A DNA stretch of 64,000 nucleotides from Betaproteobacteria bacterium (GTDB lineage Bacteria > Pseudomonadota > Gammaproteobacteria > Burkholderiales > Usitatibacteraceae). The first letter of the stretch is position 1; each line of letters begins with the position of its first letter. The notes beneath the pieces were generated by a model, which saw only the letters and a list, made by a program, of their open reading frames with translations, made no database searches and was not told the DNA's origin. Shown piece after piece: positions 19,954-27,249 of the stretch. The stretch covers positions 248,001 to 312,000 of the forward strand of contig JADJMI010000027.1 in the NCBI GenBank assembly GCA_016709665.1, read 5' to 3'. Made by a program: the position numbers and the translations under genes.

Positions 19954-21003
19954 ACCGGCCAGTACAAGACCACCTACGAGGCGGACCAGCAGCTCTTCCC
20001 GATCCTGCAGGACCGCGTCTTCGTGATCGCCGTGATCGCCGTCGCCTTCGCGGTGGTGCCGCTCGTCGCCTCGGAATACCTGCTGCGGGCGATCCTCGTG
20101 CCTTTCCTCATCCTCGCGCTCGCGGCCATCGGGCTCAACGTCCTCGTGGGCTACTGCGGGCAGGTCTCCCTTGGCACCGGGGGCTTCATGGCGGTCGGCG
20201 CCTATGCCGCCTACAACCTCGCGGTGCGCGTGCCGGACCTGAACCTGCTGGTGGTGTTCGTGCTCGCGGGGCTGGCGGCGACCGTCGTGGGCGTGCTCTT
20301 CGGGCTGCCGAGCCTTCGCATCAAGGGCTTCTACCTGGCGGTCGCGACGCTCGCCGCGCAATTCTTCCTCGACTGGGCCTTCGCACGCATCAAGTGGTTC
20401 ACGCACGACTCGTCCTCCGGCTCGGTGAGCGCGCCGCCGCTCGCGATCTTCGGGTGGCTGGTGGACACGCCGGTCGACAAGTACCTGCTGGTGCTGGGGT
20501 TCGTCTGCGTCTTCGCGCTCGCCGCGCGCAACCTCGTGCGCGGCGCCATCGGGCGCTCGTGGATGGCCATGCGCGACATGGACGTCGCCGCCGAGGTCAT
20601 CGGCATCCGTCCGCTCTACGCCAAGGTCACCGCCTTCGCCGTGAGCTCGTTCTTCGTGGGTCTGGCCGGCGCCCTGTGGGCCTTCGTCTACCTGGGGGCC
20701 TGGGAGCCGCTCGCCTTCGACGTGAACCGTTCCTTCCAGCTGCTCTTCATGGTGATCATCGGCGGCCTCGGCTCGATCCTGGGATCGTTCCTGGGCGCGG
20801 CATTCATCGTGATCCTGCCCCTCGCGCTCAACCAGCTGCCGGGCTGGCTCGGCATCCCCATGTCGACCGCGCTCATCTCCCACATCGAATTCATGCTCTT
20901 CGGATCGCTCATCGTCTTCTTCCTCGTCGTCGAGCCCCACGGCCTCGCCCGCCTGTGGGCCGTCGGCAAGGAAAAGCTGCGCCTCTGGCCGTTTCCCCAC
21001 TGA
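19954..21003 (+). CDS. livM: Branched-chain-type ABC importer permease LivM (fused behind LivH)
   Basis: Second permease, ~350 residues visible. It opens with TGQYKTTYEADQQLFPILQDR, which in relatives lies just after a LivM initiator (M-F/L-Y-R-E-x-GQ...), followed by NVLVGYCGQVSLGTGGFMAVGAYAAYN and the EAA-like cytoplasmic loop GRSWMAMRDMDVAAEVIGIRPLYAKV, ending with LVVEPHGLARLW. No start codon or ribosome site separates it from LivH, so in this sequence the two would be one polypeptide. It forms the heterodimeric channel with LivH. At least eight hydrophobic segments are apparent. The next gene has a strong ribosome site, so downstream expression need not depend on this junction. Confidence 0.82.
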   Translation, partial: TGQYKTTYEADQQLFPILQDRVFVIAVIAVAFAVVPLVASEYLLRAILVPFLILALAAIGLNVLVGYCGQVSLGTGGFMAVGAYAAYNLAVRVPDLNLLVVFVLAGLAATVVGVLFGLPSLRIKGFYLAVATLAAQFFLDWAFARIKWFTHDSSSGSVSAPPLAIFGWLVDTPVDKYLLVLGFVCVFALAARNLVRGAIGRSWMAMRDMDVAAEVIGIRPLYAKVTAFAVSSFFVGLAGALWAFVYLGAWEPLAFDVNRSFQLLFMVIIGGLGSILGSFLGAAFIVILPLALNQLPGWLGIPMSTALISHIEFMLFGSLIVFFLVVEPHGLARLWAVGKEKLRLWPFPH

Positions 21004-21040
21004 CCGCCCCCGCCCCAACACCCAGAAGGAGGAGAGAAAG

Positions 21041-22360
21041 ATGAACCGCTTGCTCAGGACGAAAACCGCCGCGCTGGCCCTCGCCGTCGCCGGCATCCTC
21101 GGCGCCGCAACCGAAGCCGCCGCCCAGTCGAAGGAGATCTTCATCCCGGTGATCGTGTACCGGACCGGTGCCTACGCGCCAAACGGCATCCCCTGGGCCG
21201 ACGGGTACGTCGACTACCTGAAGCTCGTGAACGAGCGCGACGGCGGCGTGAACGGGACCAAGCTCGCGTTCGAAGAGTGCGAGTTCGGCTACGCGACCGA
21301 CCGCGGGGTGGAGTGCTACGAACGGCTGAAGAGCAAGAAGCCGGTCCTCATCAACCCGCTGTCCACGGGCGTCACCTTCGCCCTCACCGACAAGGCGCCC
21401 GCGGACAAGATCCCGGTCTTCTCGACGGGCTACGGCCGAGCCGACTCCGCCGACGGCAGCGTCTTCGCCTGGAACTTCCCGCTGCTGGGCACGTACTGGT
21501 CCGCCGCCGACATGATCGTGCAGCACGTGGCGAAGAAGGGCTCGCTCAAGGGCAAGAAGATCGCGCTCGTCTACCACGACTCGCCCTACGGCAAGGAGCC
21601 GATCCGCGCCCTCGAGGAGCACGCGAAGAAGCACGGATTCGAGTTCCTCAAGCTGCCGGTGACGCACCCGGGCGTCGAGCAGAAGTCCACCTGGCTGCAG
21701 GTTCGCCAGCAGCGGCCGGATTACGTGTTCCTGTGGGGATGGGGTGTCATGAACTCCACCTCGATCAAGGAGGCGATCGCGGTCTCGTACCCGCGCCTGC
21801 AGATGTACGGCGTGTGGTGGTCCTCCGCCGAGCCGGACGTGCTGCCGGCCGAAATGGCGGCCAAGGGCTACAACGGCATCACGCTCGGGCACTCCTCGGA
21901 AAAGGGCCTGCCGGTGCACAAGGACATCCAGAAGCACCTCTACGACAAGGGCAAGGGCACCGCCAAGAGCAAGGACGAGATCGGCAGCGTGCTCTACAAC
22001 CGCGGCATGATCTCCGCGATGCTCTCGGTCGAGGCCATCAAGCAGGCCCAGTCGAAGTACGGCAAGCGCGTGGTGACGGGCGAGGAAGTCCGCTGGGGCG
22101 CGGAGAACCTGAACCTCGACGCGGCGAAGATCAAGGCGCTCGGCTTCGCCGACACCGTGCAGCCGGTGAAGACCTCGTGCAGCGACCACGAGGGCGTGGC
22201 CCGGGGCCGCATCCACACGTGGGACGGCAAGGAATGGAGCTACACGTCGGAATGGTACGAGGCCGACAAGAAGTTCCTGCGCCCGCTCATCGAGGCCTCG
22301 GCGAAGGCGTACGCCGCGGAGAAGAAGATCACCCCGCGCGATTGCTCCAAGGAGAAGTAG
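21041..22360 (+). CDS. Periplasmic substrate-binding protein of the Liv-type importer
   Basis: 439 residues with a ~28-residue signal peptide (MNRLLRTKTAALALAV...EAAAQS) and a type I periplasmic-binding fold. Typical parts: GIPWADGYVDYLKLVNERDGGVNG (~45-70), LINPLSTGVTFALTD, KIALVYHDSPYGKEPI (~180), and GVWWSSAEPDV. A strong AAGGAGGAGAG ribosome site precedes the ATG. It belongs to the long receptors that accompany AMP-ligase/LivFGHM clusters, which often take up aromatic or dicarboxylic compounds rather than leucine. Two Cys pairs (ECEFGY...VECYE; TSCSDHEG...RDCSKEK) could form disulfides. It lies between livM and livF in one operon. Confidence 0.9.
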   Translation: MNRLLRTKTAALALAVAGILGAATEAAAQSKEIFIPVIVYRTGAYAPNGIPWADGYVDYLKLVNERDGGVNGTKLAFEECEFGYATDRGVECYERLKSKKPVLINPLSTGVTFALTDKAPADKIPVFSTGYGRADSADGSVFAWNFPLLGTYWSAADMIVQHVAKKGSLKGKKIALVYHDSPYGKEPIRALEEHAKKHGFEFLKLPVTHPGVEQKSTWLQVRQQRPDYVFLWGWGVMNSTSIKEAIAVSYPRLQMYGVWWSSAEPDVLPAEMAAKGYNGITLGHSSEKGLPVHKDIQKHLYDKGKGTAKSKDEIGSVLYNRGMISAMLSVEAIKQAQSKYGKRVVTGEEVRWGAENLNLDAAKIKALGFADTVQPVKTSCSDHEGVARGRIHTWDGKEWSYTSEWYEADKKFLRPLIEASAKAYAAEKKITPRDCSKEK

Positions 22361-22364
22361 CGCG

Positions 22365-23182
22365 ATGGACGGCGCCGCGGCGAAGCCGCTGCTCGACGTG
22401 AACGGCATCGAGGTGATCTACAACCACGTGATCCTCGTGCTGAAGGGCGTCTCGCTGCAGGTTCCCGAGGGGGGCATCGTCGCCCTCCTCGGGGCCAACG
22501 GCGCCGGCAAGAGCACCACCCTCAAGGCCGTCTCCAACCTGCTCAAGTCCGAACGCGGCGAGGTGACGAAAGGACAGGTCGAGTTCCGCGGCGAGCGCGT
22601 GGACAAGCTCACGCCCGCGGATCTCGTGAAGCGCGGGGTCGTGCAGGTGATGGAAGGGCGGCACTGCTTCGGCCACCTGACGGTGGAGGAGAACCTGCTT
22701 ACGGGCGCCTACACGCGGAACGTCCCGCGCGCGCAGGTGAAGGAGGACCTGGAGCGCGTCTACGCCTTCTTCCCGCGCCTGAAGACGCGCCGCCTCTCCC
22801 AGGCCGGCTACACCTCCGGCGGCGAGCAGCAGATGACGGCCATCGGCCGCGCGCTCATGGCGAAGCCGCGCATGATCCTGCTCGACGAGCCCTCGATGGG
22901 ACTCGCGCCGCAGATCGTCGAGGAGATCTTCGGGATCGTGAGGAACCTGAACGCGAAGGAGGGCGTGAGCTTCCTCCTGGCGGAACAGAACACGATGGTG
23001 GCGCTTCGTTTCGCGGATTTCGGCTACATCCTCGAGAACGGGCGCGTGGTGATGGAGGGCAGCGCCCAGGGCCTCGCGAGAACGAGGACGTGAAGGAGTT
23101 CTACCTCGGCATCTCCACCGGCGGGCGCAAGAGCTTCCGCGAGACCAAGCACTACCGGCGCCGCAAGCGCTGGCTCGGCTGA
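22365..23182 (+). CDS. livF: Branched-chain-type ABC importer ATPase LivF, frameshifted near the 3' end
   Basis: ATPase of expected ~272 residues. Walker A LLGANGAGKSTTLKA (~43), Q-loop QVMEGRHCFGHLTVEENL, signature TSGGEQQMTAIGRAL (~150), Walker B MILLDEPSMGLAP (~168). The open frame stops at 23093, but inserting one base near 23077 gives GLAENEDVKEFYLGISTGG..., the conserved LivF tail, continuing RKSFRETKHYRRRKRWLG to the TGA at 23182. That TGA overlaps the next ATG (TGATG), supporting the longer form. The extended basic C-tail is characteristic of the versions that sit next to phenylacetate-CoA-ligase-like genes. A sequencing indel is the simplest explanation. Confidence 0.87.
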
Positions 23183-24412
23183 TGGCCGCGCACTTCGACG
23201 AGCGCGAGAAGCGGGAGCCACAGCGGCGCGAGCGCGAGCAGCTCGCGCGGCTGCCCGCGCTGGTGGCCCACGCCCGAGCAGGACCGCGCACTTGCCGCGA
23301 AACCCTGGCGGACGTCGATCCCGCGGCGGTGACGACTCGCGAGGCGCTCGCCTCGATCCCGGTCACGCGCAAGAGCGATCTCATGGCGCTGCAGAAGGGC
23401 GCGCCGCCCTTCGGCGGGCTCGCGGCGGTGCCGGTCGGCGCGCTCGCGCGGGTCTTCGTCTCGCCCGGTCCCCTCTACGACCCGGAAGGGCGACGGCCGG
23501 ATTTCTGGCGCACGGCGCGCGGCCTCTTCGCCGCGGGCTTTCGCGAGGGCGATCTCGTCCTCAACTCCTATTCGTACCACCTCACCCCGGCCGGCAGCAT
23601 GTTCGAGACGGGCCTGCACCGGCTCGGCTGCGCGGTGATTCCCGGCGGCGTGGGGCAGACGGAGCTCCAGGCGCGCGTGATCGCCGACCTGAAGCCCGTC
23701 GGCTACGTGGGCACGCCTTCCTTCCTGAAGACGCTCGTCGAGAAATGCGACGAGACCGGGTGCGATGCCTCGTCGATCCGCCGGGCGCTCGTTTCCGGCG
23801 AGGCATTCCTGCCGCCCGTCCGTGCGTTCCTCGCTTCGCGCGGCGTGGACGCCTACCAGGCCTACGGCACGGCGGACCTGGGGATCATCGCCTACGAGAC
23901 TTCCGGCCGCGAGGGCCTCGTGCTCGACGAGGACGTGTTCGTGGAGATCGTGCGGCCGGGCACGGGAGCGCCCGTTCCGGACGGGGAAGTGGGCGAGGTC
24001 GTCGTCACGGCCTTCAATGACGACTACCCGCTCGTGCGCTTCGCGACCGGCGACCTGTCGGCGATCCTGCCCGGGGCGAGCCCGTGCGGCCGCACCAACC
24101 GGCGCATCCGCGGCTGGCTCGGCCGGGCGGACCAGGTGACCAAGGTGCGCGGGATCTTCGTGCATCCGGAGCAGGTGGCCGAGGTGCTGGCGCGCCACGG
24201 TCTTCGCGTGCCCGCCTCGTGGTGGAGAACGAGGAGGGCAACGACCTGCTGACGCTTCGGGTCGAGCGGGACGGCGCGCCCGACGCCGCGCTGGTCAAGG
24301 CCGTCGAGGCGACACCCGGACCTCACAAGCTTCGCGGCGAAGTGAGTTTCGTCGCGGCGGGCTCGCTGCCCAACGACGGGAAGGTGATCGAGGACCTGCG
24401 CCGGTACGCTGA
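23182..24412 (+). CDS. Phenylacetate-CoA ligase-like AMP-forming enzyme, frameshifted
   Basis: About 410 residues expected. It contains SIPVTRKSDLMALQKG (~55), a shortened P-loop region RVFVSPGPLYDPEG in place of TSGTTG-type PaaK motifs, LNSYSYHLTPAGSMFE, YVGTPSFLKTL, VSGEAFLPP, QAYGTADLG, LVRFATGDLS and the C-domain GRADQVTKVRGIFVHPEQV. One G lost near 24212 throws the frame; correcting it restores RVARLVVENEEGNDLLTLRVE and GSLPNDGKVIEDLRRY, the normal PaaK end. The stop is uncertain: 24412 in the expected frame, or 24494 without a second indel. It starts on the livF stop. It probably activates the same imported acid as the synthetase at 16342, giving two ligases in one operon. Confidence 0.8.
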
Positions 24413-24442
24413 TCCCCGAGCGGCCGCCGGGGGCCTGAGTCG

Positions 24443-25501
24443 TCAGCCCCGTCGGCGCGGGGGAAAGCCACGACGTGGTCGACGTGCAACTTGATGCCGA
24501 TGCGCTCGCCGATCGCGTGGTTGTGGTGCGAGGGCACCAGGGAGAGGAGCTGCTTGCCGTCCTCGAGCTTGAGCGTGTAGAGGAACTCCGCGCCGCGGAA
24601 CGCCTTCGCCACCACCTCCGCCTGCATGGCGCTGTCGTCGTCGTGCTGGACGTCGTCGGGCCGAAGGAGGAGGGAAACCGGCATGCCCGGCTTGAGCTCG
24701 CAGCCCGGGCAGTGGCGCAACGCGCCCAGCACCGTGTCGATGCCGTCGGCGTGCGAGGCCATGCCGTCGATGAGAACGCCTTCGCCGACGAAGTCCGCGA
24801 CGAAGCGCGTCGCGGGCCGGTGGTAGAGGTTGTAGGCGCTGTCCCACTGCTCGATGCGGCCGCGGCGCATGACGCCCACGACGTCGGCCATCGCGAAGGC
24901 CTCGTTCTGGTCGTGGGTGACGAGCAGGGCGGTCGTGCCCTGGCGCTTGAGGATGGCGCGCACCTCGTGGGAGAGGCGTTCGCGCAGGTCGCCGTCGAGG
25001 TTCGAGAAGGGCTCGTCCAGGAGCAGCAGGCGGGGTGCCGGCGCCAGGGCCCGGGCGAGCGCCACCCGCTGCTTCTGGCCGCCCGACATCTCGTGCGGAT
25101 ACTTGTTGCCCTGGCCGGGCAGCCCCACGGCCGCGAGCAGTTCCGCGGCACGCTGGCGACGGGCGGAGCGGGCGAGGCCCTTGAGGCCGAAAGCGACGTT
25201 CTCGAGGGCGTCGAGGTGGGGGAAGAGGGCGTAGTCCTGGAACACGACGCCGATGCGGCGCCGCTCCGGCGGAACGGTGAGGCCGGGCCGGCTGGAGACT
25301 TCCCCTTCGAGGCGGATCTCGCCCTCGTGCACCGGCTCGAGTCCCCGCGATGCAGCGTAGAGCCGTCGTCTTGCCGCAGCCACTGGGCCCGAGCAGGCAG
25401 CCGATCTGGCCGTGATCGAGCGCGAGTGAAAAGCCGTCGACCACTGGGGGTATTCCAGGGTAGGAAAACCGCATTCCGCGTACGACGAGGGCTTCGGTCA
25501 T
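24443..25501 (-). CDS. fbpC: Ferric iron ABC importer ATPase (FbpC/AfuC), frameshifted
   Basis: Expected ~352 residues. The first frame gives CLLGPSGCGKTTALRCIAG (Walker A, ~residue 40), then an extra G in GGGG near 25343 breaks the frame. The next frame continues with LEPVHEGEIRLEGEV, the FbpC-like RRIGVVFQDYALFPHLDALENVAFGL, MSGGQKQRVALARAL, LLLDEPFSNLD and LLVTHDQNEAFAMAD, then a C-terminal TOBE-like region (MPVSLLLRPDDV...GIKLHVDHVVAFP). A third small shift in CCCCC near 24465 would end the protein at 24443; otherwise it runs to 24295 over the convergent ligase. Start MTEALVV at 25501 coincides with a predicted transcription start, so the mRNA may be leaderless. An upstream ATG at 25510 would lie in the -10 box. 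Confidence 0.83.
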   Translation of the reverse strand: MTEALVVRGMRFSYPGIPPVVDGFSLALDHGQIGCLLGPSGCGKTTALRCIAGTRAGARGRDPPRRGSLQPARPHRSAGAAPHRRRVPGLRPLPPPRRPRERRFRPQGPRPLRPSPACRGTARGRGAARPGQQVSARDVGRPEAAGGARPGPGAGTPPAAPGRALLEPRRRPARTPLPRGARHPQAPGHDRPARHPRPERGLRDGRRRGRHAPRPHRAVGQRLQPLPPARDALRRGLRRRRRSHRRHGLARRRHRHGAGRVAPLPGLRAQAGHAGFPPPSARRRPARRRQRHAGGGGGEGVPRRGVPLHAQARGRQAAPLPGALAPQPRDRRAHRHQVARRPRRGFPPRRRG

Positions 25502-25515
25502 GAGAATCATTATAG
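25501..25515 (-). promoter_or_regulatory. Fur box over the fbpC promoter
   Basis: TGAGAATCATTATAG reads as TGAGAAT-C-ATTATAG and matches the 7-1-7 Fur consensus TGATAAT-N-ATTATCA at 11 of 14 paired positions. It covers the minus-strand -10 box TATAAT (25514 to 25509) and touches the fbpC start codon, so Fe-Fur binding would block RNA polymerase. Confidence 0.75.
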
Positions 25516-25584
25516 CTGGATAAGCGGTAAGTGGTTGATAAGGCGCAATGTGCTTCGAGCGCGCTGAGGCGAAACTACAGTCTG

Positions 25585-25613
25585 TTGCACAAATGCGAAT
25601 CATTCGTAATAAT
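25585..25613 (+). promoter_or_regulatory. fbpA promoter with internal Fur box
   Basis: TTGCAC (25585-25590) and AATAAT (25608-25613) are 17 bases apart and form a good sigma-70 promoter 24 bases ahead of the fbpA ATG. Between them lies TGCGAAT-C-ATTCGTA (25594-25608), a near-perfect 7-1-7 inverted repeat of Fur-box type. Spacer-located Fur sites give classic iron repression. Confidence 0.72.
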
Positions 25614-25636
25614 AGCGCCTGTTCCCCGAGGAAATC

Positions 25637-26664
25637 ATGCCCCGCCTGATCGCCTCGCTCCTCGCCGGCGCCTCGTCGCGCTTCGCGGCCTGCCCGTCTC
25701 GGCGGCCGACCCGACGGTCCTGAACCTCTATTCGTCGCGCCACTACCAGACGGACGAGGCCCTCTACGACAACTTCACGAAGAAGACCGGCATCAAGGTG
25801 AACCGGATCGAGGCCAACGAGGATGCGCTGCTCGAACGCCTGCGCAACGAAGGCGGCCGCAGTCCGGCCGACGTCCTGGTGACGGTGGACGCGGGCCGCC
25901 TCTGGCGGGCCGAGCAGTTGGGTCTTTTCCAGCCCATCCGGTCGAAGGTCCTCGAAGAGCGCATTCCCGCCGAACTGCGGCATCCGGACGGGCTGTGGTT
26001 CTCGTTCTCCGTTCGCGCGCGGCCCGTTTTCTACGCGAAGGGCGCCGTGAAGCCCGCCGACATCAAGGACTACGAGGATCTCGCCGACCCGAAATGGAAA
26101 GGCAGGGTGTGCGTCCGGTCCAGCTCCAACATGTACAACCTTTCCCTCATGAGCTCGATGATCGCGGGCGTGGGTCCGGCGAAGGCCGAGCAATGGGCGA
26201 AGGGCGTCGTCGCGAATTTCGCGCGCGACCCGAAGGGCGGCGACACGGACCAGCTGAAGGCCCTCGCGAGCGGCGAGTGCACCGTGGCCATCGCCAACAC
26301 GTACTACTACGTGCGGCTCCTGAAGAGCGCGAAGGCGGACGAGAAGGCCATCGCGGAGAAAGTGGGCGTGATCTTCCCGAACCAGTCCGGACGCGGTGCC
26401 CACGTGAACGTGTCGGGTGCGGGGGTCCTGCGCAGCGCCCCCCACAAGGAGGCCGCCGTCCGGTTCCTCGAGTACCTCGCGAGCGACGAGGCGCAGTCCT
26501 ATTTCGCCGAGGGCAACAACGAATACCCCGCCGTGGCGTCGATCAAGGCCAACGCCGCCCTGCAATCCCTCGGCGCATTCAAGCGCGACAGCCTCAACGT
26601 GACGCTCCTGGGCCGCAACCAGGCGGCCGCGCAGCAGGTCTACGACCGGGCGGGCTGGAAATAG
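25637..26664 (+). CDS. fbpA: Periplasmic ferric iron-binding protein (FbpA/FutA type), frameshifted in the signal peptide
   Basis: ~342 residues. ATG 25637 begins MPRLIASLLAGA; one C missing near 25672 (GCGCCTCGTC) shifts the frame, and restoring it gives a normal signal peptide ending LRGLPVSAADP. The mature protein starts TVLNLYSSRHYQTDEALYDNF, whose His is the known FbpA iron ligand position, and contains IANTYYYVRL (~residue 215) where adjacent Tyr residues are the other iron ligands. It also has the DVLVTVDAGRLWRAEQLGLFQP and NEYPAVASI blocks of the family. It delivers Fe3+ to FbpB/FbpC. The intact body frame also opens at 25531 but that start has no signal sequence. Confidence 0.88.
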
Positions 26665-26753
26665 CGCGGCACGCTTTGTCACGAAATGTCACGACGCGGA
26701 CAGGGCGCGGCCGGCCGGGCTATCATCGCGGCTTCGATATCCCGGAGAACCCG

Positions 26754-27012
26754 ATGAAGCGTGTCCGCCGTCCTCGCCCTGCTCGCCGCAGGCTGCGCCT
26801 CCAACGAGCCCATCGAGCCCAACGAGCGTCTCGATCGCGAGTACGTGACCGGCAGCAACCTGCCGAAGAAGTCGCGCCCGGGGGAGGTCACCACATACGA
26901 CAAGGAAGCGATCCAGCGCGCGCGCGATGCCGCGGTGCAGGCGCCGCCCGGGCCTGGGCATCGGGCCCCTGAGCCGTGCAGTCCGCCGGACACAATCGAC
27001 AGGACCCCATGA
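26754..27012 (+). CDS. Small GSN-P motif lipoprotein, copy 1 (frameshifted)
   Basis: Expected ~86 residues. ATG 26754 gives MKR, then one lost base near 26762; the main frame continues VSAVLALLAAGC with a lipobox LAAGC, then ASNEPIEPNERLDREYVTGSNLPKKSRPGEVTTYD, a KEAIQRARDA helix and a low-complexity tail. The TGSNLPKK segment recurs in the next gene. Ribosome site CCGGAGAA lies 6 bases upstream, with a TATCAT -10-like box at 26721-26726. The stop overlaps the next ATG (ATGA). No function is known to me. The two copies sit between fbpA and fbpB, so an envelope role under iron control is conceivable but unsupported. Confidence 0.65.
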
Positions 27013-27228
27013 AGAAACCTCATCTCCCGGCGTGCCGTCCTGCTCGCGGCCTGCGCGGGCATGGAAGCGCCGTCGGAACAGGGCAAGACCGAGATTTCCA
27101 CCGGGAGCAACATCCCGCGCCGGGTGGGTGTCCGGGACCGCGATGTCGTCACCGGCTCGAAGGAAGAGTACGAACGCCAGATGGACAAGGCCACCACGCT
27201 GCCGAAATCCCGCCAGGAACAGTTCTAG
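27009..27228 (+). CDS. Small GSN-P motif protein, copy 2 (frameshifted)
   Basis: Expected ~73 residues, starting MKKPHLP at 27009 and shifting frame near 27030 to VLLAACAGMEAPSEQGKTEISTGSNIPRR, VGVRDRDVVTGSKEEYERQMDKATTLPKSRQEQF, stop TAG at 27226-27228. VLLAAC is a plausible lipobox. It shares the STGSNIPRR / VTGSNLPKK motif with the preceding protein and has a charged helix in the same place, so the pair are tandem paralogues with translational coupling (ATGA). It is convergent with fbpB, 21 bases away. A second VTGS within the same chain suggests an internal degenerate repeat. Confidence 0.6.
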
Positions 27229-27249
27229 GCGTTGCCGGCGCGGGCGGGT

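Noticed and set aside
24295..24442. Extended C-terminus of FbpC down to 24295
   Set aside because: It would overlap the convergent ligase by over 100 bases and is not FbpC-like; a further indel near 24465 explains the end at 24443.
26675..26692. TGTCACGA direct repeat upstream of the first GSN-P gene as a regulator site
   Set aside because: Two 8-base copies only, no known regulator match; too little evidence to call an operator.
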